Positions 1-11,950 of a DNA stretch of 64,000 nucleotides are shown piece after piece. Source of the stretch: Lepas anatifera (taxonomy: Eukaryota > Arthropoda > Thecostraca > Lepadidae); assembly GCA_034440635.1 (NCBI GenBank), contig JAOTON010000767.1, positions 1,612,001 through 1,676,000 on the forward strand. The letters are read 5' to 3'. The translations under genes were made by a program, and so were the position numbers. Each line of letters starts with the position of its first letter. Position 1 is the stretch's first letter. The notes under the pieces are model-generated. The model did no database searches. It had not been told where the DNA came from and was given only the letters and a program-made list of their open reading frames with translations.

Positions 1-507
1 CCTTTCACGGATCCCAGGGTCTATTTGCCTTTGACTTTTCAGGTCATAGGTCACCGGGTCAAAACAGTATTTTGACAATAACTTTTGACCTAATTGAGCT
101 GAGCGTGAAACAAACACCATCGTGTTTGGCTTGTCACTGGTTTTATTTGATATACGGCAAGGTCACTTTTGACCTTTCTGACCTCAGGTCATATTAGGTC
201 GAGGTGACCTCTGGCGGTCAAACCACTGGCGGGGGTCTTTACGTTCCCATAGCGGAAAAGTACTGGCAATTTGCTATCAATGTCTTTACCGGCCTAATAG
301 CTCTAATGATGGTTATGCCCGTTTGTTAATCTTGATATTTGGTGAAATAGCCGATCTTGACCTAATTTGCCTCTGAGGTCAAACCATTGACCTGGCACTA
401 AACATGAGTATTCTTACTAATTCACGCAGCTTTCTTGCACTTGATTTGCGCTACCCTATTTTCGTTGAGGGGGCCATCTGCCCCCGGTGGCATGCGCCAC
501 CCGCGGG
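1..507 (+). mobile_element. AGGTCA-rich piggyBac-like MITE, copy A1 (5' part outside the window)
   Basis: This is the 3' half of the same element seen whole at 35536-36550. It aligns from the stretch reading cctttcacggatccc to the right end, which ends in CGCGGG followed by TTAA at 508-511. It has no coding capacity. The body is a string of AGGTCA/TGACCT hexamers, including the conserved direct repeat with a 4-bp spacer near 200. Against the other copies it is about 75 bp shorter, and nearly all the loss is in one- to three-base deletions with few substitutions. That pattern is odd for ordinary decay. The left end lies outside the window. Confidence 0.8.
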
Positions 508-511
508 TTAA

Positions 512-975
512 ATCAGAAATTTTAACAGTAACCATATGGCGTTGATTGGAAAGAAATTGGTTGAAAAGCCCATGGTGCCCACCTTAAATTTGAGCGTTCC
601 GCCGTCCCTGAGTGCTGGAACAGACTTCATATAAATTCAGGTTGTTTCGGTACGCTCCATCCCTCTCGCTCCTTCCCTGTAATGTTCCGGTTGTAAAGCA
701 TATCCCCCAGCCGCTGATTATCCTGTATAAAATAAAGCAAAATCGTTATTTCAATAGGCTGGTGTGGTTGATTTTCTTGCAGTAGTTCTCAGACCTAGTT
801 AACTCACGGCAGTGCCTATAGTGAATGGAAAAATGTGTCCGGCTTTCCAGAATATTTTACATTCCACAAGCATTTCTGCGGTCATCAGTATGTCCAGAAC
901 TTCAACCGCACGCCAACTACCTAAACGGCTCCTCTGAGGTTGCCCGGTGCAGTCTTCGGTGGGCTGGTACCGACT
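512..975. other. No gene recognised
   Basis: Unique-looking sequence between the truncated element and the first minisatellite. I see no convincing exon, RNA gene or repeat. Short open frames starting at 825 have no recognisable domain and run into the minisatellite. Confidence 0.5.
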
Positions 976-1081
976 GCATCACCATCGGTACCCTCTCCAT
1001 CACTGGAAGTACACTCTGCATCACCAGAGCTACACTCCGCATCACCATCGGTACACTTTGCATCACCAGGCGGTGCACTCT
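976..1081 (+). repeat. 21-bp minisatellite, about 5 copies
   Basis: Five consecutive 21-bp units begin with gcatcac and end with variants of tacactct. The period is a multiple of three, so each frame encodes a 7-residue repeat and open frames cross it on both strands. There is no evidence that it is translated. It sits at the left edge of a CpG-rich stretch that runs to about 1350. Confidence 0.8.
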
Positions 1082-1450
1082 GCGGTCACCGCGCCCTGAA
1101 TGCATTACCCACATGGCATGCGCGCGCTCATTACACCATGGCGAATCCTCAGTGATTGCCGCGGCGGCGGTACCCACAATTACGGAGACGGAGCCGACTA
1201 ATGGGACGGCGGGCGTGTCGGCGGCGCCCACGCCTCCTCTGTGAAGGCAACGGCACCCGCTCAGGCACCGGCCCAATCGCCGCCTCCGAGCTGGCGCCTT
1301 CCGACGCGTCCTTGGGCCTGGCCGACGGTCGCAGCTGGTGGAACAGCGGGGAGAACATGACAGCTACTCATGTCAGTCGGACAGAGGACAGTTAGCTGTG
1401 ACGTCCAGGACGCCGCTAACGGCCGGACGTGGGTATCCACGTCAGCCGCA
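1082..1450. other. CpG-rich stretch, function unknown
   Basis: GC- and CpG-rich DNA just downstream of the 21-bp minisatellite, with several GCGC-containing words near 1115 and 1200-1230. Overlapping open frames on both strands are what GC-rich DNA gives by chance; none has a recognisable domain. It could be a promoter or first exon, but nothing decides this. Confidence 0.3.
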
Positions 1451-2039
1451 GTAATTATGCAGGGCTGCGCATGTCCTACATGGCGCGACCAGTCATCAAC
1501 ACTGCTGGAAATGTATGGGAGCACTGGTGGCGTCATCTACTTCTTTTGGCGTTTCGCGGGAAAACTGCCAGCAATAATTACTGAGGTCGGTTATCAAGAG
1601 CCGCGATGTATTGCCTTCGACAAGAGGCCCCGCTGACGATCCTGGGACTTGGTAAAAGTGCTGACCTGGAAACTCATCCAAAATAAGGTCGAACCATCGG
1701 GTGAATAAAAACATGATTCAGAACAGCCACATTTGTGATGGTGAATGTAAAATAACGGACAGGAAAAGAAAAGGATTCAGAACAACCTCTGTCAAAGCTC
1801 GGGGTTACACACAGTTGAATTAAACACTTGAAATGCGGCTCGGAAGCTGGCTGAAGCTCCCCCTCCGGAGTAAATATGTCATAGTTTTTGGTTGCCACAT
1901 ACCGATTATATGTCTTTAAAACACGCTAAGAAACAAAGTTAAAGAGATGGAAAATAGGTGATGCTGAATTGTACTTTCCAGTCTTATGGTGGATACCACC
2001 TGAAAAGACACGTACCACACGGACAAATGACTGCAGAGG

Positions 2040-2790
2040 GCACTCTATCACCTTGTCACGCATCCCCGGCTGGAGTGGGTGCTCTGCCACCTTGTCACGC
2101 ATTATCCCGGCTGGAAGGGGTGCTCTGCCACCTTGTCACGCATACCCCGGCTGGAGGGGGTGCTCTGCCACCTTGTCACGCATCCCCCGGCTGGAGGGGG
2201 TGCTCTGCCACCTTGTCACGCATTCCCCCGGCTGGAGGGGGTGCTCTGCCACCGTGTCACGCATGCCCCGGCTGGAGGGGGTGCTCTGCCACCGTGTCCG
2301 CATCCCCCGGCTGAAGGGGGTGCTCTGCCACCTTGTCACGCATCCCCCGGCTGGAGGGGGTGCTCTGCCACCTTGTCACGCATCCCCCGGCTGGAGGGGT
2401 GCTCTGCCACCGTGTCACGCATCCCCCGGCTGGAGGGGGTGCTCTGCCACCGTGTCACGCATCCCCCGGCTGGAGGGGGTGCTCTGCCACATTGTCACGC
2501 ATCCCCCCGGCTGGAGGGGGTGCTCTGCCACCTTGTCACGCATCCCCCGGCTGGAGGGGTGCTCTGCCACCTTGTCACGCATCCCCCGGCTGGAGGGGGT
2601 GCTCTGCCACCTTGTCACGCATCCCCCGGCTGGAGGGGGTGCTCTGCCACCCACATTGTCACGCATCCCCCGGCTGGAGGGGGTGCTCTGCCACCTTGTC
2701 ACGCATCCCCCGGCTGGAGGGGGTGCTCTGCCACCTTGTCACGCATCCCCCGGCTGGAGGGGGTGCTCTGCCACCGTGCCACGCATCCGG
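2040..2790 (+). repeat. 40-bp minisatellite, about 19 copies
   Basis: Near-identical 40-bp units contain the words cttgtcacgcatccc, ggctggaggggg and tgctctgccac. The period is clear, for example tgctctgcca at 2161 and again at 2201. Units differ mainly by one-base changes in the C- and G-runs and by T/G in cc(t/g)tgtcac. Since 40 is not a multiple of three, each frame reads the same 40-residue super-repeat in a different phase. All three plus-strand frames and parts of the minus strand are therefore open. This explains the long overlapping open frames at 1958-2881, which I do not call as genes. Confidence 0.95.
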
Positions 2791-2829
2791 CGGCGGCAGA
2801 GGGCGTGTTGCCATGTCCGTAGGGTGTGC

Positions 2830-5800
2830 TGAGAGGTCGCCTGACCTCCGGTCTCACCTGGGGCTCAAGGTGCCGGTCTGATTGAAAAACTTGCACGTCC
2901 GGCTCATCAGACGCTGAGAGACGGACGCGGCAGGCAAATCGTGGCCCTCCCGCCATCGACTCATGCAGGCGCGCCCCTTCTTAATCAAACTGCACTGGGC
3001 GGGTCCCGGGTCATGACTCCTGATGCAACACAGATATATCTACATCACCTCGTGCTTTTGCTCAGGGCCGTCCGGCTCAATCTACTCGCCACGTAATTGC
3101 GCTTCCGCAAACTAATTGACAGCTTTTGATAGCATAACTATTATATAACGATAGTGCCATGTTCGGTTTTGGTAATTACTAGTCACCTAGAACCGGGCGG
3201 TGATGCCTCTAATCACCGGAATTGGCTCCGAGCCGACGTTTAGGGGAATTTAAGTGGCAGACAGCCTCATTAAGGACTGCAATTCAGGTCGCTGATTCCT
3301 GAACGGGGAAAGATTGCGCAACGTGCGCTAAAGCACTTAGGAGCGATTTTATAGTCTTCACGGGATAAATGCGTGCTGTTTTCAGTTCATACAGATTGGC
3401 GAGTGAATTAAGCATATTAAATTTGTGCAATCCATGCGGTCGTAAATTTGAGTTGGTGTTCAATTTATAACAACTATTTTGCTTATGCGCCATGTTTAGC
3501 TATAGTAACTTTACTTGATGTATCATTTGAAATAATTGTTTGCATATTCTCTATGGCCAGCTTTTATGGTATTATTTTTATGCCACACATTTGTGCATAA
3601 CGATGGTTAGTTAAACTTGGTCGTAATCTGTATCCAATGTCCTCGTTTGATTGCGGTCGGAATCCTTATCTGGTTCTTTATGGGCTATTCCAACTCGCTT
3701 GCATGTTTTGACCAAACCCTTATATTGTCATGTTGCATTTCAATAACTAACATCTCACCCTATCTTATATAAGCCCTGGGCGGCCTCTGCCGACTCGCTG
3801 GGCCACCTGCCAGCAGGCTATACGACTCAACGTGATTTTTATCGAGCCGAATCTCATCGAAGACCAGTAATACTGGACCGGCCCCTCTCCTCGGCTGGAT
3901 CCGTTAATACCGTGGTCAGGAGCCAGCCGGTGTCAGGAGAGCGCTGAAACGCCGCTCCGCCCACGCCGGCGCTTCGCCGAAGCTTATGGGTGTTTCCAGC
4001 CTCTGGACAGACTACGCCTCGACTTAGCTGATGTTCCAGCCGCAGAGCCGGCTGCATTGTCATCTGGGGATCGGCTGTTTTTTTTTGCAGGTTATAGGGG
4101 TTTTTGCTAACGCCCCATCGTGACCGCGGAGCTCTGGTGAGACTGTTGAATCATTGGTTTTAACACGGTCGCTGGCTCCAGTTGTTAACAGAAACATCAC
4201 AGACAAGAGAGCTCTGAGCTGTAGCTTTAAAGTCCGGCATTACCCCTCCGTTAAACTTTACGATTAACTTTTTGTGTACATATTATTTGAAGATCAAAAC
4301 AATGAAATGTGGATGTGTGTTGTCTAGCGGGCGAGTCGTGCCCGCGAGATTCTAGATTGGATACACTGCACATATGAGCGGCACAGCCCGATCCGGTTCA
4401 ACCACTGTGCTTAAAGTATGCCGCAAACCTTGGCGGAATCTTTACCATCTTATAGCCTGACCAATTCATCTAATGGAGGATCATAAACGAGTTGGGCAGG
4501 AGGCTGGTAAAGCTCGTGGCACGTGCAAAAACAGGGGTATGTCAAGCCATCAATGTTTCCAATAATTGCTGAATACCTTGTTTTAGACTCATATCGATGA
4601 ACCCCAACTTGGTGTGGGCCCATTTAGATGGGTGCAATGTGCAAAGTGCAATAATTCCATTCAGCACAAATGCAATGCATTACATAGTGACAGGTAACCC
4701 AATCCCAGGTTAGACCCTAGATCACGGGAAAGGGGTTAGCAGATTTCCCTCTTACGTGGTAATCAATAAAATATTAACTTTACGCGCACTGGAAAGGTGC
4801 CTCGGAGGCTCCTCCCCTCCCCTCGATTTTTCAAAGGTGACCGACAACTCTTCACTGCCTGAACGCTTTTAGCTGCACTGAGAAAATTTTACGACGCGTG
4901 ATTGTGAAATATTTTTAACATCGGAATCATTGTAATATTGGCTTTGTTAACCAATCTTGAGATTGCCGCAGTCGCGTTGCATTCCGTTGACCCATGGCGA
5001 CTTCAAGCATGTAACGTGATTGTATACTTAATTAAGACCAAGGTTAGTTGTCGTACGTATCATATTTCGGCCAAAAGCCGTTTTGGCAAATGGTGTTCCG
5101 TATAAGGTATATCTAATATGACGTCAATGCTAACTGTAGGCGAACGGTCTAGCTTCTTTCTTCCAACGGCTGCTTATAAAGCTAATTGTAATGCATATTA
5201 TGGGGAATATGTCATATTTTGACGTCATAGGCCAATACCTGGATGACCTTGATTCAACATTTCAGGACTAATTTTTGGGACCTTCTTTCTACAATATTGA
5301 TCCACTTTTTAGTAGGTCTCCTATTTTTTCGTGTAACTGAGATATTTCCCAATAGGTTCCTAGTTCCTAATAGTTAAATTAGTTTAAAAATTATACCTTT
5401 ATTAGAACAGCATTTTCCCTCAATGACATTTTAGCACTTTTATAGCTATGCATTACAGGCTTACCTGCTGTTCTCTGTGATAATTATATCTCAAGTTAGC
5501 CTAAAAAGACTATAGTAAAAGCGTTGGTAGAATAATACAGCATTTCAATAATCAAATTATCAGATAAACTTACCGCTTCTTACTGTTGGTCGCAAACAAC
5601 ATTACTCTACCTACGAAGATAGAAAAGACTCCTAAATGGGCTGAGAGGGAGTGGTAATATGATGAAAACATTTCTTAACGTGGACCTCCAGCTGAGATCC
5701 CGCTGATCAAGAGCTATGCATCAAATGTAACTCCAGTTATGCACATAATCTCATTATTATGCAGATGTTCTATTTCTGCTTCGTCTCTTATCTCCGCCTC

Positions 5801-6360
5801 GAATTTATTATGAATAGACTTTGATCAGGCAACGGCTTAATCATGCACCAAACACCAGCGGGGTTAACACAGCTCAGCATTAGAAGGAGCAAAGGCCAAT
5901 TGATGTTAGTGTTTGTCTTATTAGTTAAATGCCGAAAGAAGATTAATGGTTTAGATTGCAAACTGACCCAGTTTGAGTTGAAAGCCGGGTTTGTAGACCA
6001 GATACCCCGACTTGCATGTTTTTTCACTGTGGGTGTGGGGATGACGCCCCTCAACTCAAAAGCCACGCCCTGGTTATAAAGGCTTAAAAACAGATCAAAA
6101 AGTTAATAAAAAATAACAGGAACACCCATGAATTGTTCTTAATGTACAGACAATATAACTTTATGCAGGCACGTTTTCTATGGAGGCATTTGACATGAGC
6201 CTATTAAACTTGTTGGCCAGCCACATCAATGTTTCGGAACAGCTTGCCCTTAGTCACAGTTTGTCTCCTCCTCTTCATTTTTCCGTTAAGACCGGGAGCT
6301 TGAAGCTCGAGACCACCTGTGTAGGCGCTGGCCGATTCCTCGCGGGACCTCTGGTGTTAG
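2830..6360. other. No gene recognised; mostly AT-rich unique sequence
   Basis: About 3.5 kb with only short open frames lacking recognisable domains. Moderately GC-rich patches occur at 3780-4030. Two TGACGTCA-like words lie at about 5120 and 5220. No RNA gene or bounded mobile element was seen. Confidence 0.5.
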
Positions 6361-7240
6361 CCTGCCATGTGCGGTCGGGCGTTAAAGTCTTTCACCGCCG
6401 CGCCGCGCCGGTACGCGTCGCCGCAGCCCCCGGTCCGCTCGTGCGTCGGTTCCGTACGGCGCGCGCCGGTTGTGTGCCGACTGCGCCGGCTTCGTCGACG
6501 ACTGAAAGGCTGCAGCAGAGCGGCGCCGGCGGCGCTGATTTGTAAGGAGGCGCAGATGGAGCCGGAGCGGCGGGAGCGGGCAGACGCCGACGGCGGGGAG
6601 GCACCGCCGCTGCACGCTCGGCAGCCCTCCGCCGCCCCGCACTGCAGCAAACAATAATCACTGCAGCGCGGCGTGGCACGCGGCCAAGGAGACCACCTTC
6701 CCGCGCGTCTCGGTACCGCGCTTCACGCTTGGTCGGTATAGGGGATTAAGGCTCCTTATTATCATTCCTGCTAAACGAGAAGAGAAGCGACTTCTTTAGC
6801 GTTAGAAGTATTTAAAAAGCGAAGCTCGGTTGTCCTAATTCGTTCTATGTAGATTGCGCAGGCCAACGGCCGTGCCTTTGTATGTCCGGTGCTGGCCAGC
6901 GGGGCTGGTCAGCCGCGCCGGTCTGTGCAGCGGGGCGAGGCGACGAGGGAGGCAGTAACCCGTTACCGGAGTGTTACGCTGCTGCGTCCTCTGGCGCACG
7001 CGCCGGACGCGGCGTCACACAGGCTGCATGGATGCCGAAATCGGCGACGTTCGCTGGAGCAGCGGCCCAGAACGACCGGTCTGACCCGTCAGACGCCGCT
7101 GCCCCCCGGCCCCGAGACGCCGCCGACCGTCTGCAACAGTCGGCCACCGGCGCGCAGCCGAGCCGAGAGAACAGTCCGAGCCAGACGATACTTACCGTCC
7201 GGGTCAAATTTCGCACACACTGCTCGCGGGTCATGTGGTC
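6360..7240. promoter_or_regulatory. CpG-rich island, possible promoter
   Basis: Very CpG-dense sequence set in AT-rich flanks. It contains GCGCACGCGC at 6994-7003, a match to the NRF1-type consensus GCGCANGCGC. Many short overlapping open frames on both strands reflect the composition. No TATA box or defined exon could be fixed, so strand is left open. An unmethylated promoter or first exon is the best guess. Confidence 0.35.
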
Positions 7241-7299
7241 ATGTCGCGATCTATGTCGTCATTCGATCGCCTGTTGAGAAAAGTTTCAGGGATTGAACT

Positions 7300-8130
7300 A
7301 TCCTTTTTCAGGGACGGACGGGCTGTACTGTTGAGGCACCGGACTGGGCTGGGTCGGACTAGCCGCATTTGAGGATCAACCGGGCTGACCGACTAGATCG
7401 GGCTAGACCAGGCTGGGCCGGGGTGCTAGAGGAACCATTGTCGGGACTGAGAACCTCCATTAGAAAAATACTGCATACACCAGAAACAACTTTGACACAA
7501 ACTATTTTGACCTTTTACAAGTACTTTTACCAACATCATGCACCAATTTCCTTGCAATAGATATGGATTTGCAATGCAGATTTGTATGAGGACGTCGGTG
7601 GACCCAGGCTTAGGAGGAGCCAGCCCAGGCGCCCACAACAAAATCCTGTCTTTGAGCTTCGGACCACTACAAAAGCCGAGAGCAATGCTCTTCGTGGGCA
7701 ATTCATGTAAGGCGAAGACAATTTGCCAGAAATGGTAAACTAGAGGTCCTTAGCAAGCATGAAAATACCGAATTTTCCGACAGTTGTTTTCAGCTAACGA
7801 TGACATGAAATTTGGACACCGAAACAGGCACCATGTATATCACATACAGCTTCAGGAAGAGGGGGTAAACGAGGCAATTTCCTCCAAACCCCTCGATTTT
7901 CGCCGATTAAAAAAAACATATGCTTTTCATGATTCTAGGCCCCGTTGTCATGAAGCATGTAAAATCCCTCAAATACGAATGAACCGATCAGCCTAGAGTA
8001 CAACAGCGTGTGGATGACCGGAACCGGTCATTCATAATTATTTTCCGTGCCGATCCTGTACAGCACAAAATTCAATCGGAGCAGTCCGGTTACCGGGGCA
8101 CCATCCTTTCCTGATCCTTTTTCTGGGAAC
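7300..8130. other. No gene recognised
   Basis: Mixed-composition sequence after the CpG-rich island. A patch at 7320-7420 repeats words like gggctgg and ccgggctgac in a loose fashion. No domain-bearing open frame or RNA gene was found. Confidence 0.4.
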
Positions 8131-8134
8131 CCGC

Positions 8135-8185
8135 CGGTACTTGAACCCGGCTCGAAGAGAACAGGCTCTACCACTGAGTCTCGCA
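8135..8185 (-). repeat. tRNA-like remnant (SINE head candidate)
   Basis: On the minus strand the segment has an A-box-like word at 8171-8181 (AGACTCAGTGG) and a B-box-like word at 8137-8149 (GGGTTCAAGTACC). Spacing and order are tRNA-like, and the T-arm pairs imperfectly. A clean cloverleaf is not evident, so a decayed tRNA-derived SINE is more likely than a working tRNA gene. Confidence 0.4.
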
Positions 8186-8439
8186 AATCTTTGAGGCAGA
8201 TAGATTGAGTGCAAGAGCTTCAAAATGACCTGTTTCGTAAAAAAACAGCCTAAGACTGACTGACCGATAACGCATCAATGTTTGATAACCTAAAAGGATA
8301 TCCTAGTGAAAGGAAATCACCTAGTAGTGATCCGTGTAGATAACTGTGAGCCGTCTTGAAGTGCTGCGAGGTTAGACTCCCGGTAACGCGACCAAGATCA
8401 CAGCTCTGTCTCACGTCCTCAGCGGTCGCATCTCACCAA

Positions 8440-8900
8440 TCCATCCCCTCGGGCACCCACAGCCGTCTGCGCATCATGGGGTGAAAGAAAGCAGGGCGAG
8501 GGTCAGGCCCGGGGCTGGAAGAGACCGGTAGCTCCATGGGCCAGCAGGAACAAGCCCTGATCACCGTCGGTATCCGTCGGGCGTTTAGTTGTACGGAAGC
8601 TGGAAGGCAGACTGGACTAGGCAGCCTGAGATGCTCCACTTGAGACCAGTTCGGAATTCCCGCACCACTTGGGCCCTTTTCAACGGATTGATCCAGCCAG
8701 GGGCGGCGGTTGTGGCGCTGACCATGGTGACCTTGCGGTGACCCGGCGCGCGGCCGCGGCCGGTCGGTCCTGGTGGCTGGCCAGCTCTGTTGTGTAACCG
8801 CCGGCCCGCACAGTGAAAGTCACCGCCGGCCTGTGCCTAATTGGTGTCGTCTTCGCCGGCGCAGTGGCTGCCGGCATGGGCGGGGGCGGGGGCCGCCCAG
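8440..8900. other. GC-rich stretch, function unknown
   Basis: GC-rich, CpG-containing sequence ending just before a CT microsatellite. Short open frames on both strands have no recognisable domain. Confidence 0.3.
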
Positions 8901-8937
8901 GATTATCCTGCCCTTTCTCTGATGGTATGCCCGTACT

Positions 8938-8968
<31 letters not shown>

Positions 8969-9028
8969 GGCTCTGGCTCTGTCTCTGGCTCTGGCTCTGG
9001 CTCTCTCTCTCTCTCTCTCTCTCTCTCC
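8938..9028 (+). repeat. CT microsatellite with CTGGCT interruptions
   Basis: Roughly 90 bp of CT repeats broken in the middle by several ctggct and ctgtct units. Open frames across it encode only Ser/Leu runs. Confidence 0.95.
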
Positions 9029-9059
9029 TGATGCTTTTATCCACATTATATTTTATGAT

Positions 9060-9832
9060 GTTTGAGCCCCATCGAAAACCAGGCAGCGCACTTCATAATT
9101 CAATTACTAATATTTCTTTGTTTACTGCCTACATATACAGGATACTAAGACGAAATCAAAACAACTGATATATTTGGTCAAATATATAAAGGAATGTACC
9201 AAGCAGCGTGGAAAATAAAAAGTAACTTGAGCCACTTCTAGCGGCGGTCAATCGGGCTGATCTCGACGCCTATCAGGCCAGTACTGATATGCGTGAGATT
9301 CGACTTAAGCATTCGATGGTACCCTCTGGCGACTGGTTTCTAACCCAGTACACTAAGCCCTGACTTAAAACGATTTTTTCGGTCCTCACTCTGTCAAAAG
9401 GAAGCATCGAGCGGGGCGTCGCCGGGTGATGGGCGATAAACTACATCATTGTGAAGACTTGTGAAAGGCAGTGTTTGTACTTCTCCAGATTGAAAATGAC
9501 GAAGGTAGTGAAGTGGTTGAGATCGGATCAATAAGAAGGGCTTGTTATGCCTCACCCATTTTGTCCTTCGAGTTGCTGCTTATCAGTCTACACAGGGAAT
9601 GATACCAGTGTTTGGAGTCAGTTCTGACTTGGAGCAAGAGCGTCTTCTTATAGCATTTGCCTTTGTACTGTGGAGCTCATGGTAGAAATACAACCGACTC
9701 GTGCCTGGAATCAAAATAATTGTTGCCATCAGTCTCTCAATGTGCAGTTGTAGCAGTTTGCTTCAACACAAGCACAACAGGCTTCACAGCATAATATCAT
9801 TCTGCTTAGCTGCGCTCTCATTTAAAGCTCGA

Positions 9833-9864
<32 letters not shown>

Positions 9865-10170
9865 AAGGGAAATTGAATGCCATATCCGAATGGATCAAGC
9901 CGAATATGAACGAACAAATTGGTGATGCAAAAACGTGTGGACTCGCCTGCCAGCTGTCGCCAAGCACACCAGAAAAAAGTAGGTACAAGGTCAGTGCGTG
10001 CCCCGGCGTGACGGCGCACCTATTCGACTCCGTACTGCGATGTTCCTCTCACTGAATGGATCCGCCACCAAAACACAGAGCACTCATTCCCAGTTGCCTG
10101 ATCTTGATTTGCGTAGTTATTAGGTGTTGCAGCGAAGCAGTCTTCGGGATAACATCTGTCGACTATCATC
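9060..10170. other. No gene recognised; contains a TA microsatellite at 9833-9859
   Basis: Unique-looking AT-leaning DNA with a short pure AT/TA tract. I see no exon or bounded mobile element. Confidence 0.5.
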
Positions 10171-10175
10171 TAAAG

Positions 10176-10288
10176 CCATAGGCGCAGGAACTGGGGGGGT
10201 GTCGCAAAATTTAAGACTAGAGGGCAACGCTCCCCCAACTTTGAGCCGATTCCAGACATTTTCCCTTAACAAATCAAGTGGTAGGCCG
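10176..10288 (+). repeat. Left part of a dispersed repeat split by the hAT insertion
   Basis: The stretch containing caactttgagc, ttaacaaatcaagtg and taggccg matches 62386-62482. The right part of the same repeat resumes after the inserted element at 14427. Together they form the interrupted target; the copy near 62.4 kb is unbroken at this point. Confidence 0.8.
10281..10288 (+). repeat. 8-bp target-site duplication, left copy
   Basis: GTAGGCCG here is repeated exactly at 14419-14426 on the other side of the 4130-bp element. Eight bases is the hAT superfamily length. Confidence 0.85.
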
Positions 10289-11950
10289 CAGGGGCGCAGC
10301 CAGGGGGGCACAGGGGGCACGTGCCCCCCCCCATCGGTGCCGGGGTGCCCTTTTGATTGCCAGGTGGTGTGCCCTCTTTGGGCCGTGCCGCTCGAAATTT
10401 AGTACCCTACGTCGTTGAGCCTAGATGGAACTAGACTGCATTTAGTGATTTAAGCTATTGTTTGACAATTAAGTGCCTTTTTGGTCAGTTAGGGCATTCT
10501 GTCGCCTTTCCAAGCACCCGGGAAGAGTAAAGGCACGTCATCCGTTTCCAGATAATGCCTCATCGTCGCCAATAATCGTATGGGCAGAGCAAATCTGGTG
10601 CCCCTTGACCTCATCTGGTGCCCCCTGAGCGCTGGTCTTGAACCCTGGAGCTGATCATGTGCCCTCTGAGCTGATCTGATGCCCTTGTAGTCAATCTGGT
10701 GCCCCCCTGAGAAAATAATTGTGCCTTCTGAATCTATATAATGTTCTCTGAGTTAGTCTGATGCCTCCGAGCTTGCCTGTTGCCCTATTAGCTGTTTTAG
10801 TGCCCCTTGAGCTGATCCGGGCCCCCTGAACTTATTTAATGCCTCCCGTAGTTTATCTACTGTCCAGGGCCACAGCCAGGGGACACAGGGGGCACGTGCC
10901 CCCATCGGTGCCGGGTGCCCTTTTGATTGCCAGGTGGTGTACCCCCTTTGGGCCGTGCCGCTCGAAATTTAGTGCCCTACGCCGTTGAACCTAGACGGAA
11001 CTAGGCCGCATTTAGCGATTTCAACTATTGTTTGAGAATTAAGTGCCTTTTTGGTCACCTAAAACATTCTGTCGCCTTTCCAAGCACCCGGGAATAGTAT
11101 AGGCACGTAATCCGTTTCCAGATAATGCCTCATCGTCGCCAATAATCGTACGAGTGGAGCTCATCTGGTGCCCCCTGGAGGTGATCATGTGCCTTCTGAG
11201 CTGATCTGATGCCCTCGTAGTCAATCTGGTGCCCCCTCCCTGAATAAATAATTGTGCCTTCTGAACCTATAAAATACTCTCTGAGTTAGTTTGATGCCTC
11301 CGAGCTTGCCTGGAGTCCTTTTAGCTGTTTTAGTGCCCCTTGAGCTGATCCGGGCCCTCTGAGCTTATTTAATGCCTCCCGGAGTTGATCTACTGTCCAG
11401 GGGTGCAGCCAGGAAGGCACAGGGGGCACGTGCCCCCATCACTGCAGGGGTGCCCTTTTAATGGCCAGGTGGTGTACCCAATTTGGGCCGTGCCGCTCGA
11501 AATTTAGTGCCCTAGCCGTTGAACCTAGATGTAACTGGACCGCATGTAGCGATTGAAACTATTGTTGGACAACTTAATACCTTTCTCGGTCAGCTAGGGT
11601 ATTCTTTCGCCTTTCCAAGCACCCGGGAAGAGTATGGGCACCTAGTATGTGTCCACCTAATGCCTCATTGTCGCCAACAATCGTACGGGTAAAGCCGATG
11701 TGGTGCTCTTTGAGCTCATCTCGTGGCCTCTCAGCTGGTCTTGGCCCCTTGAGCTGATTACTTGCCCTCAAAGCTGATCTGGTGCCCCTGAGTCAATCGA
11801 GTGCCCCACAGAGCAAATAATTGTGCCTCCTGAACCTATATAATGCTCTCTGAGTTAGTGTAATGCTTCCGAGCTTGTTTGGTGCCCTAATAGCTGATTT
11901 AGTGCCCCTTGAGCTGATTCGGGCCCCCGAGCTGATCTCATGCCTCCCCA
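10289..11950 (+). repeat. Three tandem copies of a ~550-bp left-end module
   Basis: Each module begins with a version of CAGGGGCGCAGCCAGG at 10289, 10865 and 11398. Each continues with cacagggggcacgtgcccc, ccaggtggtgt, gggccgtgccgctcgaaattt and a series of gctgatctggtgcccc phrases. Spacings are 576 and 533 bp. The third copy is the most diverged. Confidence 0.85.

Noticed and set aside
1958..2881. Long overlapping plus-strand open frames, up to 287 residues
   Set aside because: They are phase-shifted readings of the 40-bp minisatellite; all three frames are open for that reason alone.
6357..7296. Protein gene in the CpG-rich island
   Set aside because: Several equally long frames overlap on both strands with no domain; composition explains them.
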